The notes: a model not told the origin generated them from the sequence alone. A DNA stretch of 64,000 bases from Citrus sinensis (GCF_022201045.2 NC_068559.1:21583501-21647500); one strand, 5' to 3'; numbered from the stretch's first letter, positions 21,128-34,807 are shown. Made by a program: numbers and translations.

Positions 21128-21838
21128 GGGAGATTACCAATTTCCCCCCTACAGTAATCAACATATACCATTTTTCCCCCTGTTGTTTTTATAATGGTCA
21201 AAAACTCCCATGATAGCATAAGTTTACAATATTACCCTTATTTTCAACTACTCTTTTATTTATATTTATTATAAATTAAATAAATAGCATGAATATAAAC
21301 TAAATAAAAAATTAAGCATTAAAACAAGAAATAAATGTTTTGATATGAGAAAAAAATTAATAATAAAATTTTTTTCTTGTACTTATTTATTTTGTGCAAA
21401 TTTTCTTATAATAAATATATAAGAAAGTTATTATAAAATGATAAAAAAATTATAATAAGAAAATTTGAATGACAAATAAAAATTTATTATAAGATAAATA
21501 ATAAAATATTTTGCCTATACTTTTTACATTTAATTTTAAAATATTACAAAATGTTTATTATAAGAAAATGTTCACAAAATAAATAATTACAAAAAAATTA
21601 TTATTAATTTTTTTGCTCATATCAAAACATATATTTCTTGTTTTTAATACTTAATTTTTTATTTAGGTTTTATTCATGTAATTTATTTAATTTATAATAA
21701 ATGTAAATAAAAGAATAATTAAAAATAAGGGTAATATTGTAAACTTATATTATCAGGGGAGTTTTTAACTATTATAAAAACAGAAATGGAGTAAATGGTA
21801 TATGTTAATTAATGTAAGGGGGAAAGTGGCAATCCCCC
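21128..21838. mobile_element. Fold-back Mutator-like element, 711 bp
   Basis: The ends are gggagattaccaatttcccc and, inverted, gggggattgccactttcccc. The inverted arms extend for roughly 300 bp each, leaving a short loop. Both flanks carry the 9-bp duplication ttaaatata (21119-21127, 21839-21847). Long inverted ends plus a 9-bp duplication are the hallmark of Mutator-like elements. Noncoding and non-autonomous. Confidence 0.87.
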
Positions 21839-22426
21839 TTAAATATATTTATTTCGTAAATAATGAAGCTTAATTTCTTTTTTTGTTTTGATTTATAGGA
21901 ACATAAATATTAAATAACTATATTTAAGATTTATAAAAATAAATAAAATATTACTTATATTTAAATATTAAAAAAATACACCTATGGTTTAAAAATTTGT
22001 ATTTAAATCTATTCATGACTTTAAAAATATATATATACCCATTAAAATTTCTAATAAAAAAGTAAACACTACCTCAAAAATAAAAAAAAATTGAGGAAGA
22101 TGGATAAGAAAAATATTTAGAAAGAAAAAAAAAAGAAAATGTAATTAAGTTTCCCATATTACGCACTTTTATCCTTTTCTTTGCTTAATTTATCCTGAAT
22201 CTGTACAGTTGTGGCGTTTTGATGCTCATCTTCTTCTCATATTAACTTCAAAAATCCACCACAAAAAGTCGATTTTTATTTTTTTTCCTTCAGCTATATC
22301 TATCGAAATTATTTTTTCTTAAAAAAAGAAAGAAAGAAAATCTGCTGAATCAAACAACAAACTTTCTGGGTTCTTGGAATCAAATGAAGTTTGTTGTAAA
22401 TAAACCTCTGTTCTTCACAAACCCAG

Positions 22427-25400
22427 ATGGAAGGCAATGATAATAACACTCAAAAGGTGCTCGAAGCGTCTATGCTATCTCTTTTTCTTTTTTCTTTTTA
22501 ATTGCTTTTGAACTTTCTGTTTCTGTTGAAATTAGTTGTTATTTTACAAGAACTCTTAGTTTTTCTTATACCCTTTTGCCTTTTGAGTTTTCTTGGTTTT
22601 GTTTTTGTCTGGTTAGCTTACAATGGTAGGAAAAAGATTATAAAGAAGTAAAATTTGACTTGTAGATTTTAAACGGAATTCAGGAATAGAATGCATTTGG
22701 CATTTTGGCTTATTTGAATTAGTTTACTGTAACGCTGCATTTGGTGTAATGATTTTTCTGGGTTCAATAGTATAATTGATATTAATGGTTGTTATTTGAC
22801 AATAAGGAGGCAAAAATTTGAAAGAATGCAGAGGATATGGGCATAATTTGGTTGCTCAAATAGCGAGTACTTTTTCTTTTTTTTTTTTGGGGGGGGCGGG
22901 GGGAAGGCAAATTGTGTGTACTCAACTAAGTGTTTTTTGACATATTTGTTTGGCATAATTTTATATTGAGTTCAGCTTTTGGAAGAGATTAAAACATTAA
23001 TCTAGTGTACACTCTGTCATGAATGATTCCAGGAGAAAATGGGTGCTTCACGTGAGAGCAGATCAAATATGGAGTTCCAAGTGTGTTGTTTTACTGCTTT
23101 ATATTGGTTGATGAACCATGCTTTTGGTGCCTAATTTTCAATTTATGTTAGCTGGCTCATAATTTTTAGTTTTGCTTATTTGTTGCTTGCATTTATTTAT
23201 TAACAAACTAATATGGTTATGTCCAAGTTAGGGGTAGAAATGATATAACAAGTTGCACACCAAGTGTTTCACCAGTCCTGGTTTTGCTCCCCTTTTTCTC
23301 TACCCCACTAATGGATGAATTCCTTTTGGAACTGTATTTTCTTTTATCATGATTGCAATGGTTCCAATATATCGCTAATTTGCTCCTCGTGAACTTTATA
23401 ATGTAATTTACAGTGGTTACAACTTAATATCGTGTCAACAGATGAACTTGCATCACTTAAGGTCTTCAAGGGGCCCTTTTACAGTTTATTTGCTGGCTGC
23501 TAATCTAGAAGCCATTTATTCTAAATTCATGTTTATCTGACACAAACTTGCAGCATTATCACAAGTATTTGAGATTTCTGTTTTATTTCACTGTATAGAG
23601 TACAACTTTACCTTGATGCATATGCAATGCTGAATTATCATTCTATTTCAGGACTATTACAAGATTTTAGAAGTTGATTATGATGCAACAGATGAGAAGA
23701 TCCGATTGAATTACAGAAAACTTGCGCTGGTTAGTATCTTTCTATTTTCTCCTCCAGGAGCTTTTTGCATGGGCTTTTACACTTACTGGTTTGTAATCAT
23801 TTGTAATCGTTTGGTCCATTGGATAAAAGATATTGGCTGACATTTTCTTGATATTACTGTCTATTTATAGAAGTGGCATCCTGATAAGCACAATGGTGAT
23901 AGTGCTGTTACTGCTAAATTTCAAGAGATTAATGAAGCCTACACAGGTAACACTTATGGTTGAAAGCCCAAAAATCCACATCTGCATGTGTACAACCTCT
24001 CCATGCATAAATCCAAGAGATGTCTTTGTAGAGTTCATTAGATTGATATTGCCTTTTTGTTTATCAACAAAATATTCTTTTCACCTGAAGCAACTTCAAG
24101 AGGATGAAGTAAATAATGAAAATACTTTCAAGTGCTTGCAAACATTAATTTTTGGATTTGTTATTGGGATTTGAATGTTTCAGTATGAACTAGTGAACAC
24201 CTGATTGATCGAATATGTGGTTGAAGTTCTAAGAATGGTTTTGTGCCTAAAGTCATATGTTAATGATAGTTTCTTCAATACTGAGGTGCTGCTTCTTCTC
24301 TGTAGAATAGGATTTCTCTCTTTTTTTAGTAAAACTTATGTTACAGAAGTATCTACACATATTGACATCCAGCAACTTGTAGTTCACGGTATACTCTTCA
24401 TTGCATTAGGCGTACAATAGCATGACCTTTTTTAATTCTGCTCATGTCTCCTATATATTTTTATTAAATTCTTTTGCAGTATTGAGTGATCCTGATAAAC
24501 GTCTTGACTATGATTTCACTGGAATTTATGAGATTGATAAGTATACTTTGCGGGTAAGGACATTCTTTTATCTATTCTCTTTATCTTTTTATTTTGATGA
24601 ATCAAACCATTTATGATATGATTAGGTCTATAACTATCAAATTATGCTTCTTTTAGCTGAAGAGGACCAACCAATAAATTGGTATAGTTTATAGATTATC
24701 TGAGACATTCTGCCACTGCAATACAGGAATATCTTGCCAGATTTAAAGGAATGATACTAACTTGTAATGGGCTTGGCATCAGTCACACATCAATGTGGTA
24801 ATCCTTTTGTCACTCAACTATTTTCTGTTCAAACCTTTCTCTTGAATCACTGCTATAAGCAATGAACTGTCATACATTTCGATTTATGTGGTTAGCATGA
24901 AGATTGGTCAACTCGGTCCTCCAGTACCTTGGTCAAATTGTAATGCATTAGTTACTACAGGCATGTGAGAGAACTTTAAGAAAACTTTTAAATGGAATCT
25001 GCCTCCTCTACAAATTGAGCACTCAGCCACTCCCAACGAGTGAATTAGTTGCCAACCAGGACACTGCCTCTGGCATGATTAACATTTATTTCAATACTAA
25101 TTCCAGAGTCATCTTTCTAACAACGGCTCCCTCATTCTTTTCAAAATGAAGAGCAAGATAAAAGACAGAAAATCACGACCTCCAATGTGCAATAGGCGAA
25201 ACACTGCATTGGAGCATGTATTTTTAGTCTTTTACTGTGGTCCCTCACTTTAATAAAATGACTAATTTGATGAGTTATGAGTTGTTTGTAGCTGTTATTA
25301 GAGCTCCTATTTGCTCACGAGCATAGCATATTTCTAGTTCGTTCTTTGTCGGATACTTTCTTTTCCCAATTTTATTTGTACTTTCTTTTTCACGGGGATG

Positions 25401-25583
25401 TTACAAATTCCCATTGTTTACCGGCTTAGAAAATCACTGAATTACACTTGGCTTCAGTTTATTGTGGCTTCAAATCTTCTATCAAGAAAGGACCGTACTT
25501 CTTATTTGCAATGTTACTAATAACCTTGATATTAATGCAGGAGCCAGCAACTGACAGAAACCGATGACTTTGCTGATAAATAA
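22427..25583 (+). CDS. Small J-domain (DnaJ-like) co-chaperone
   Basis: Seven coding exons: 22427-22456, 23033-23080, 23652-23729, 23871-23946, 24480-24553, 24727-24797, 25541-25583, total 420 bp, 139 residues, all GT-AG. The J domain runs from [20 protein letters not shown] through KWHPDKHNG to [20 protein letters not shown], with the HPD tripeptide needed to stimulate Hsp70 ATPase. There is no G/F-rich region, zinc finger or C-terminal substrate domain, so it is a type III (class C) J protein. A short C-terminal tail ([19 protein letters not shown], ending DDFADK) follows. No signal peptide or membrane segment is seen, so it is cytosolic or nuclear by default. The start is the first ATG in a leader with an upstream CT/A-rich region; exon 2 has a second in-frame ATG. 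Confidence 0.87.
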
Positions 25584-25699
25584 GGTCTTCCCATATTATG
25601 CATTACAAACAATATATGCTTGATCTCTTAAGAATTTTCTGATATCAAATGATCGACAGGTTTACTGTACCTGTAGAAGCTGGAATATAGAGATGTTAA

Positions 25700-27740
25700 A
25701 AGTTTGTACCATATTTCTGGAGCAGCTGGAGATGGAACTGATCAGTTTGTAAAGCACTTCATAAATACATTACAGATCCGGATCAGTAAGTAAAGACGAG
25801 CCTTTCGAGTAAAAAGCCCTTTGATATGGGGCTGTGAGATATATTTATACATTGAAATATGTATCTGTTCAGTTCAGCATTACTCTGCACCATGGTATCC
25901 TTCTAAAAATCCAGATGCTCATAGAGTTGCTGTCAAGTTCTCTCTTTTAAATAATTCCAATTTCACTGCCTCGCAATCATCTTTGTGAACAAACTGCACT
26001 TGGGTTTCGGTCCTACTTAACGTAAAGCAATTGACATGCACGTAGATGTAGTTTTGTGTTATAACTTGCAAACTTATAATTAAACATTTATAAACTGTAA
26101 CATGGCATAATTCTTTTTTATTATTATAATTTATAACTTGCAAACTTTAAGTTCGATGTTGCAAATTTAAGGTTTCATGTTTCGATTACTTTCCACATTT
26201 ATATCAATAATCTAATCTCTCATTTTATCACTATTTTTGTATCTCCCCATTAGGAAAATGGCTGAAATTAGAGACAAAAACAATGTCAAATTGTCAATGG
26301 ACGATTTTTTTTTTTTTTAATTTGGCCCCCACCCCCAGAAAGTGAAGAGACTATTTATGACTGGGATGCAAAACCACCCGCATGAATTATATTTATTTGC
26401 TTATTGTGTAATCCATCTATTTGGACAATTCTGCCGACCCACTAAGCCTGATTTGAATATTCAAGTTGTATAATGATATTTTTGGTTTCGTGAAAATCAT
26501 AAAACGTTGTTGAATGATTTGATTGCAGATTATATTTTATCATAAAAAAGGTTGCATGAATGTATTCCAACCACTGTCTCTTCAAGAATCTTGAATCCCA
26601 TGCGACGACGAAAGGTGGTATGAATGAAGATAAAGATTGTGGTATGTGACTGACTACATAAAAATTTAAAAAAATTAAAAAAAAAGTCCAATGACGACAA
26701 ATTTTAGAGAACTTTTTTTTTTGGTTTCATACATTATTAAATAATCGAATAATTTTTAAGTAATTTTATTTATTTAATCACTTGAATTTAAAATTTAAAT
26801 AAAATTAAAAAATAAAAAATAAATTTTAATTTTAATTTTATTTATCCCACTATATTTTAGGAAATAAAAAAAGATTATTAAATAACAATAAGAATTAAAA
26901 GAATAGGGTGAGAATATTTAAACTTAGCACCAAGTAAAAATACTATTTTGTGCGTAAAGTTAAATGTTAAAGCGCTTCGTTTTGATCGGAAAGTCCGGCC
27001 CGGACAATACTTCCTAGGGAAAGTAGCACGCAGTAGATATTTTTTTTATTGCAATCTTTATCTTACATGCATGTAAGATAGAGGGACCCTTTTTTGATAT
27101 ATACAAAATCAAAATCATTATTATGAATTTTATGGACATAACCGAATGAATTTCGAATGATCTTATTTAGTTGATCAGTTAAAGTTAAAATCCTCAAAGA
27201 GATAAAAGGTTAAAAATTGATTTGGGATTTGGCGATTATTCATCATCTTTCATTAGATTTTAGAGCCACGGAATGGATGAATAACCTTCCTTACACCAAA
27301 AACCTTCAGTTGGTCGTCCTGAACTTGGAACGGTTGGGAAGGGGGTCGGTCAATTCTAGCTTTCCTGGCTATAAAAAAGCTTCGAATGGGGCCTCAAAAG
27401 TTTTGACTCCGTCCGCGAAATCAGTTCTTTTATTTATTTTCCCTTGTATTATTATTAAAGAATAACAAACATCTACTACAAACTCACGTTAACAAAACCT
27501 TCAATGGGGGATGGAATGGAATCCACAAATAAAATTATTTCACTAATAGATAGACCCAAGCTTTAATGAAACTTTTTGAGAATCGAAGGGGCTGCTACAA
27601 AATGATTATCTTAATCATCATCATCATCCTCTAAACAGCTAATTAACAACAAAATTATAGATTTAAAAAAAAAAAGTATAGACCACCAGAGCACTAACTA
27701 ATAAGGATTAAAATTATAACATGACGGATAATAAATATAA
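25700..27740. other. 3' region of the J-protein gene and intergenic DNA
   Basis: 25600-25930 probably contains 3' UTR of the J gene. The rest is AT-rich. A short open frame at 27217-27465 has no recognisable domain and I do not call it. Confidence 0.4.
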
Positions 27741-27746
27741 TAAGAA

Positions 27747-28328
27747 TCATTGATCGGTAGAGGATGATGAAAGAAAGATGCGAATATGTTCCAGGAAAGA
27801 GAGATTCTGGGGGCGATCTTTCCTCTTAACGTAGCCTTTGGCTTCTTTTTCGCCATACCAACGAAACCCTAACTTTCCGCTCTTCTTCCACAGCTCCATT
27901 TCGTAGCTCCTGTCCGCAAAATAAGCCTCAGCCTCAGCCTCAGCTTCATCGTCGGAGTCATCGTCGGCCTCCGCCGCCACCGCCGCCCTGGTTACTCTGA
28001 TGGGGCCGAGCCTTTGGTAGTGGCCGCGGGAGGTGCCTTCGAGCTCGTCCATCCTGGATAGGCCGTAGGCGGAGACGGCGTAGAGCTCGCCGGTGACGGG
28101 GTGGCCGGAGCCGGGGATGTTGAGGAGGAAAGGGACCCGGTAGGGCCCGCAGACGAGAGGGAAGCTCTCGGAGGTGGTGTAGGCGCCTCTGAAAACGGCG
28201 TCTCCGGTGAGCACTAGATCTTGGATCAGGTTGTGGTTCGAGAAACCCCGCTTCAGCGTCCCGTACGTGAATATCAGAGCCCTACACTTCTTCTTCGGCT
28301 CTTCTTCCGCTGCCACTTCCATTCCCAT
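27747..28328 (-). CDS. Gamma-glutamylcyclotransferase / AIG2-like family protein
   Basis: A single exon of 582 bp encodes 193 residues from [10 protein letters not shown]; an upstream in-frame ATG exists at about 28385 but lies in likely 5' UTR. The fold signature is the [13 protein letters not shown] loop (around residue 20) that binds the gamma-glutamyl moiety, followed by [20 protein letters not shown] and MDELEG, whose Glu is the expected catalytic acid. This matches the plant GGCT/AIG2-like group related to gamma-glutamylaminecyclotransferase, which releases 5-oxoproline; the exact substrate is not proven. An acidic repeat ([14 protein letters not shown]) interrupts the C-terminal half. 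The coding region is far richer in GC than its flanks. Confidence 0.88.
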   Translation of the reverse strand: MGMEVAAEEEPKKKCRALIFTYGTLKRGFSNHNLIQDLVLTGDAVFRGAYTTSESFPLVCGPYRVPFLLNIPGSGHPVTGELYAVSAYGLSRMDELEGTSRGHYQRLGPIRVTRAAVAAEADDDSDDEAEAEAEAYFADRSYEMELWKKSGKLGFRWYGEKEAKGYVKRKDRPQNLSFLEHIRIFLSSSSTDQ

Positions 28329-28451
28329 TTTTGTTCGACAAAACTGAATTGTATTCGACTGACGCCGAATGAATGAATGATACAATATAATATCTGGGGG
28401 AAGCGATCGATAAAGCTGAAGAAGAAGAAGAAGAAGAACGAGTCTTTTTCT

Positions 28452-28462
28452 CTATTTATATA
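28452..28462 (-). promoter_or_regulatory. TATA box of the GGCT-like gene
   Basis: The minus strand reads TATATAAATAG about 125 bp before the chosen ATG, followed by a GAA-rich leader. Confidence 0.5.
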
Positions 28463-29913
28463 ACTGTTTTTTTGGGCCTTACAGGGCTTGCTTTACGTTT
28501 CAATCTACCTATCTGTCTATCTATCTTGTTTTATTAGTTTGGTTTTTCCCGAGGAACGTCCTTGAGATATATTTTTCACTTAAATTTTTTTGTAATAATA
28601 AAATATCATTAACATAGTAATGACTAATGATATTAGTGATGATTTTAGGGGGAAAAAAATCAAAAAAATATTTTAAATGATTTTTATTTTGTTAAAACAT
28701 TTCTTTTAACTTAAAGCTACATTTACAAATTTATATTATTACAAAATAGTAATATTAAAAAATATTAAATCTTTTATATAAGTAGTACAATATTTATAAT
28801 GACAATTACCTCGAGAATCCGTCACTTAATCAAAATTTTACCGACTTTCTAGCCATTTAAAATGTGAGAAAGAGAGCGGTTTTGTTTATTAACTATCAGC
28901 GAGCAACTTTTCTAGGGCTACGAGAATGGCTGGCAAGCACCTCCTCCTTGCCTTCTTTGTGCAGAAGGCCAGAAACTGACGGTTGGGTCAGAGAAAATGC
29001 CAAAAGTACGAGCCGGACCGCACCGTACGGGTGATGACAAAACGCACCTACTTTCGAACAAACGTGTTCACGCTTTCAGTCTCTTAGCCGTACTTACTTG
29101 CAACTTGCTGCAACAAAACACTTGTCTTTCGGTGGGGAAAGTATGATGGCGAGCCCCAGTGAAATAAATATTAGTGATGACTTAAAACATTGCTAGCTGT
29201 TCCCAGCATACTAGCTAAGATTTAAATAAGAGAAAACAAAAAGAAACTAGCGACGTCTGATCATACTAAATCATAAACTGATCTTATGATTAAAATAAAA
29301 GGGCATTAATGCTTAAAAAGTCTGACCTCTTAAACTAAGGGTCGGGTCATGGTCCTGAACCGATCAATATTTTTTTTTTTACTGTTTTATTTTTTTAGTT
29401 TTGCTTTTAGAATAGAATTCTTATTCTTCATTCTTTATTCATAATATTGTAATATATTTATTCAACTTTTATGTTGAGTTTATTTGAACGGAATATAATA
29501 AATTATTTTTTACTTAAATTTAACGATAATACAACATATAACGATCTAACCAAATGAACAGATTAACCAAACTAAGAATAAATAAATAATTTGAATACAA
29601 AATAACTAAACTAATCTAAAATAGAGGCAAGTATATTTAAGGTGCATTTTGTGACCGCCTGTTTGGGGTGTGTTTGTGTTTTAATAACTTTTAAATGTTG
29701 TATTTTTTATTTTAAAAATTGAGCTAGGGATTAATCGTATCTAAATTTTTTTTATAAGACCCCAACTCTAATCCGAATATAATCAAACTCTAATTCCTCA
29801 AATTATGACCGACCTTTAACCTTTTAAATTAAAGTTAAAACTTTAAAAATTAAAAATAGGTCTATCAGATTAAAAGCCGAATCGAACTTTTTTGTCGTCC
29901 CTTATTATAAATT

Positions 29914-30003
29914 TAAGGCCGAGTGGTTAGAACTCTTCCCTCACAATTGTGAAAGAATGAGTTCGAGCCTCCATAACACATTGTGAGAGTTTAATTTTTT
30001 TTC
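29914..30003 (+). repeat. tRNA-related SINE-like unit
   Basis: An A-box-like aaggccgagtggttagaac is followed about 35 bp later by a B-box-like gttcgagcct, then a T-rich tail. This resembles a Ser/Leu tRNA-derived pol III promoter. It cannot fold as a functional tRNA with the flanks shown. Target duplications were not identified. Confidence 0.5.
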
Positions 30004-30767
30004 TCAATTTAAGTGAAAATAATATTTTTCTTTTAAAACGTGAGTGAAATAAATGTTTTTTATATATTAAAAAAAGTAAAAACTTAGACAGTGTTATATA
30101 AAATTTATAAATTTTAAAATAATTTCATGACATATAAATTATATTTTGAATAATAGTCTTGTATAATTAAAATAAAAAAAAAGTACAAATCTCGTCAATC
30201 AGCTCAATTGGTTGCTTGTTTTTAACACATTAGAGTCGCATATTCTTTATTCTTTTTGTAAAAAATAGTTTGAACATTGTACCTATTTCACTCTTTCCAG
30301 TGGACCCAGCATTATCATTTTACTAGTGGACTCCTTCTCAGTTCTCATCATCAACTCCTCAGTTCCTTTCCGAAATTTTTATTATGAGAAAAATTGTGAC
30401 CACATAAGAAAAAGCATTGAGCCTGTCTTTGCCATCCAATCCAACAACCCACTTGCCTTGTCCATGCTGCCTTGCTTTCATCTAAGCACTTTGTTTTTGT
30501 TTCTCTTCTTTTTTTTTTTTTAAAAAAAAAAGAAATCTATGCTCACTTTTGTTGTGCCAAAAAATAAAAACCAATCGATTAAGATTCTCTTATAGAAAGA
30601 TAAAAGATTTTCTTAATATATAGTTCTACTTTAGCTATGCCCAAATAATTAAAAATTTTCAATACATTGTGAAATGCCACTTTTATTCCGTAAAGTTCTT
30701 ATATATATGATTAGTGTTTTGGTTTATTGTGTTTTCCCGGACATTCTCGCACTTTAAAATTCTAGAC

Positions 30768-30771
<4 letters not shown>

Positions 30772-30799
<28 letters not shown>
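30772..30799. repeat. AT dinucleotide microsatellite
   Basis: An uninterrupted alternating AT run of about 28 bp. Confidence 0.9.
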
Positions 30800-32935
30800 C
30801 ATTTCAATAGAATATAAAGTTATTTAGATAAATGACAAAATCTACTTTGAATTTGAACTTTATCATTCTAAACACAATAATTTCATTTCTTAAAATGAAA
30901 AATTGCTAGTCTTATAATATAATACGTCTATGCTTGTGCTTATCCAATGAAAGTTGTTGGGCATATTTGGCAAAACAAGATATGATGTGGACCTTCGGCC
31001 CAATAAATAACTACAAGAACAGTATTTCTGAAAGGTCAAAGGTGCATACATTTTTGCAACTTTATCACTTTACGTAATGTATTTCAAAGTATTAAGAAAT
31101 TTAAAAATTTAGAAACCACTCTTTGATTGGGCGGTTCTAGTTTCATTCTTAAAGTTAAGAGTTTGAGTCTTCTTATGAAGAATGTGGAAGTTAATTTTTT
31201 TTTAAAATAATAATTGAAAATAGATTGAATTCGCTTTGAATCTAAAAATCCCATACATAAATTTCTTGTTATATATATCAGTAGAAATAATTTAAAGAAT
31301 TAAGAAAATTTTCAAACTAAGGTAATGGAAAAAAAAAATTGAAACATTTTTATTTAGATTACCACAACATCATTCCTCAAAGACCAGTCAAATTTGGGCT
31401 TTAAACTGAAACGTTTGAACGGTAAGGGGCTTGGAGTCCATAGTTCAAGCTCGGCCTAATATGAACATACGATCTTTTTTATTTTTATAGCGGCATCTGT
31501 CAACAAATCCAAATTCGTCAAAAGGCGTATCCCAAGTGCTGCTTTTAAAACCAATTTCTGCTTCTCAAAGAAGATCTTCTGGTGCAAGAATGACTAAAAA
31601 GGCAACTTAATCTCCAAGATTCAATAACGACTGCCGTGAAGGTGCACTCTGAACACGATAGTTTGAACATCAAAAAAAAAAAAAAAAAAATTGATGAAAG
31701 ATAATATGCGACAGAAGTAGAGAGCAACTAATCAGAATAGTTGAATTATTCTCTTCTATTCTTGTTTTGTAGTAAATCATACATTAAAAATTTTGTACGT
31801 CTCCCTTATATAGAGAAATCTTCTATATGATTTTCCCTAATTCAATTTGAATTAATCACCTGCTTTTCTTATTTAATTTGATTCCATTGTGTCTCATAAT
31901 TTCTTATTTGACTCCTATAAATTTCGTGTTCGAAATTGTGATTAATTTATTCGTAACAAAGAATCGATTTATTACATTTAGGTGTTGTATTGGATATGAA
32001 TCATTTCGGATCAATTTGGATTGATTGACTGCCTCCACTATGGTGGTGTTGATGGGTCCTATTAACGTGTAATTATTGGTAAAAAGGGAATAGAGAAACA
32101 TTGCACGTACATTATCACGAATAGGCACAGGAGTCAAATTCACATTCAGATCTTTAGATGTGAGCTCAAGTATGAGCAGAATCTAACATCTTTTTTATCA
32201 AATTCACATGATTATGCTCATAAAGTTGCTCTCTATTAATGTGAAAATCCACAAAGGCACATCTTGCACTATTGTATTTACCTCTTTAATAATAATTAAA
32301 GAAAAAAAAAAGCGTCGCTTTCAATGAACTTCCTTCACAAATCCCTCAACCAAGCTGATTTAATTTTAATTATTTAATAGCACTGCGGGAGTGTCTTTCC
32401 ACTTTCATCGAAATTGATTTACATGCAATTACTACTATGAATGAACCCTCAAATCAAGTGGAGGAAAATGGATTTTATTTTTTTTTCACAATAAAAAAAT
32501 GGCTTTATTTGTAGGTGGGGTGACATAAGAATCCAATTACAAAGAGCTTGCTTGTTGCCGTGAAGTCTGGGCACAGCAATTTCTTCTTCATTTCAGTCAA
32601 CAACTACCACAAGCAACTCTCCCTTTTGCATACATCAATAATTGCATTATTTGGATTAATCAATCACGCATCTTCGGTTAAAATTTCTCCCAATAGATTT
32701 CATAATTTTAATAGATGTATAGATCATACCATAATAATTATCTTTTGATACATAACGCTACCGAGACCAATTCACGACACATGGTTAATTAACATTAAGC
32801 GTTATAATTTATAAATATGATTTGTGTTTTTTTTTTAATATATATAAATATGGAGATCTTGATAGTGTTACTCGAAAGAAATAACTTGTAAACATGTGAT
32901 TAGTGTTTCTTAAAGATTAAAAAAAGGGAAATTTA

Positions 32936-33603
32936 CAACCGTCCACCTGTTTGTTTTGTCTTTTTCAAAATTACACAAACACTTTTTTTTTTTCTCCGCG
33001 CCACCTGAAGTTCACTTTTTGTTGCATTCTTCCACTTCCGTCTAATTTCCGTTAGCAAATTTAACGAAATGACCTTTTTACCCCTCAAAATTACAATTTA
33101 ACCTAAAATAAATAGAAATTGGAGATAAATTGGATGTATTTAAATTTTTTCAAAGGTGGATGCTAGAAATTGGAGGAAAATAGTGTTTGTTGCTTGCTAA
33201 ATTTAGAAAATTTGTATTTATTTTTTTGGAGGAAAATAGTGTTTGTTACTTGCTAGATTTAGAAATTTTGTATTTATTTTTTCTCTTTCAAAAAAATAAA
33301 TACAAATTTTCTAAATTTAACAAGCAGCAAACACTATTTTCCTCCAATTTCTAGCATCCACCTTTAAAAAAATTAAATACATCCAATTTATCTCCAATTT
33401 CTATTTATTTTAGGTTAAATTATAATTTTGAGGGGTAAAAAGGTCATTTCGTTAACATTCCGTTAAATCTACTAACGGAAATTAGACGGAAGTGGAAAAA
33501 TGCAACAAAAAGCAAACTTCAGGTGGCGCACTGAAACAAAAAAAAAATATTTATGTATTTTTGAAAAAGACAAAATAAACAGGTGGATGAGTGTAAATTT
33601 CCC
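32936..33603. mobile_element. Fold-back Mutator-like element, 668 bp
   Basis: The ends are gggaaatttacaaccgtcca and, inverted, gggaaatttacactcatcca. The inverted arms are about 300 bp each and meet near 33270-33300. Both flanks read ttaaaaaaa (32927-32935, 33604-33612), a 9-bp target duplication. Noncoding. Similar in design to the element at 21128-21838. Confidence 0.87.
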
Positions 33604-34474
33604 TTAAAAAAATGATTCTCCAATCTATCATTATGATTTATGAGATGAAAGTATTGGGCCAAATGAATAGTTTATGTTAATGGGTTCCCTGTGTTTTGTT
33701 TCTAAACTAATTTATATAACAGTCAAATTAGGGCGACAAAGTTAGTTAACAATTACTATTAATATTAGTTAAATTAATTGATTCCCAAGTCTAGGCTGTG
33801 TGTTCATCACTCACTTCAAAAAAAAAAAAAAAGATTCCATATCGACAATAAATATATATTTTTTCGGGATACAGTGGAATAAGTTCATAAGTTTGATTCT
33901 TTAGTGTGATTCTGTGAGGTTGGAAAGTTGGAATAAAATTAATTTATAACTGCTCACAAAATATCAAGAATATGTTCTATTTTGCATCTTTTATATATTT
34001 AGGGAGAAAAAAACAAGCCAATTAATTTTTTTAAAAAAAATGAATACTTTATATTTATTAAAAAAAATTATTTTTTTTAGATTTTTTTTGGGAAGGGGGG
34101 CGAAAAACACTAATAAAAATATCTTGACCAGATGGAATTACAACCAGATATAAAATTAAATAGCAGTGACCATTTGCCAATTTAATAAAATTCTTATAGG
34201 ATAAAATTCTATAATAACTTCAATAAAAATTGATGACATATAACTCTCAAGAAGTCTTAATCATAAGAAATTTTATCTAAAATAATAATCTCACATTTGG
34301 CTTGATGCATGTATCGTTTTATTGTGGTTGACAATAAGTCAATAACCCTAGGAGCTTGCTATTCAACAGGTTTTATTTTTTTGTTCATCAATACTGTTTG
34401 CATGATTTCGATGTTGATAATAATAATAATAATAATAAATAACATAAATAATAATAATAATGATAATAATCTGG

Positions 34475-34598
34475 TTACGTTGGAGTTCCTCCAACATAGA
34501 GCCAACAAATATAACTGTGTGATCAAAGCCTAGAGAAGCTGGTGTCTATCGTCGCACGGTTATATTTGTTGGCTTTACGTTGGAGTTGCTCCAACATA
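34475..34598. mobile_element. Small palindromic MITE, 124 bp
   Basis: Arms of about 45 bp: the left reads gagccaacaaatataactgt, and the right is its inverted near-copy. The termini carry ttggagttcctccaa / ttggagttgctccaa. It is embedded between AAT and AT microsatellites, so the target duplication cannot be resolved. Confidence 0.6.
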
Positions 34599-34606
34599 AC
34601 GGGAGC

Positions 34607-34610
<4 letters not shown>

Positions 34611-34651
<41 letters not shown>
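34611..34651. repeat. AT dinucleotide microsatellite
   Basis: About 41 bp of uninterrupted TA. Confidence 0.9.
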
Positions 34652-34654
<3 letters not shown>

Positions 34655-34807
34655 TATCTAAATCAAAAGTGATTAATAATAAACAATGTGAATATGAAGA
34701 CAAGTTGTTTTATTATAAAAGAATAACATAATGTTAAACATCAAATTAAACCACTTGAGCAAGGCTTGATCGGCCGTGAATGGGCTTCGCTGTTAAACTG
34801 AACGTTT

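Larger units (their letters stand above)
28470..32926. other. Intergenic DNA between the GGCT-like gene and a fold-back element
   Basis: AT-rich, no gene called. A GC-richer island at about 28880-29160 has no long frame. It includes a SINE-like unit (29914-30003), a possible second tRNA-like repeat at 31130-31202 with low support, and an AT microsatellite at 30772-30799. Confidence 0.5.

Noticed and set aside
27217..27465. Possible small gene
   Set aside because: No recognisable domain, no splice partners, atypical composition; not supportable.
29914..30003. A tRNA gene
   Set aside because: It has A- and B-box-like motifs but no complete acceptor stem or cloverleaf; called SINE-like instead.
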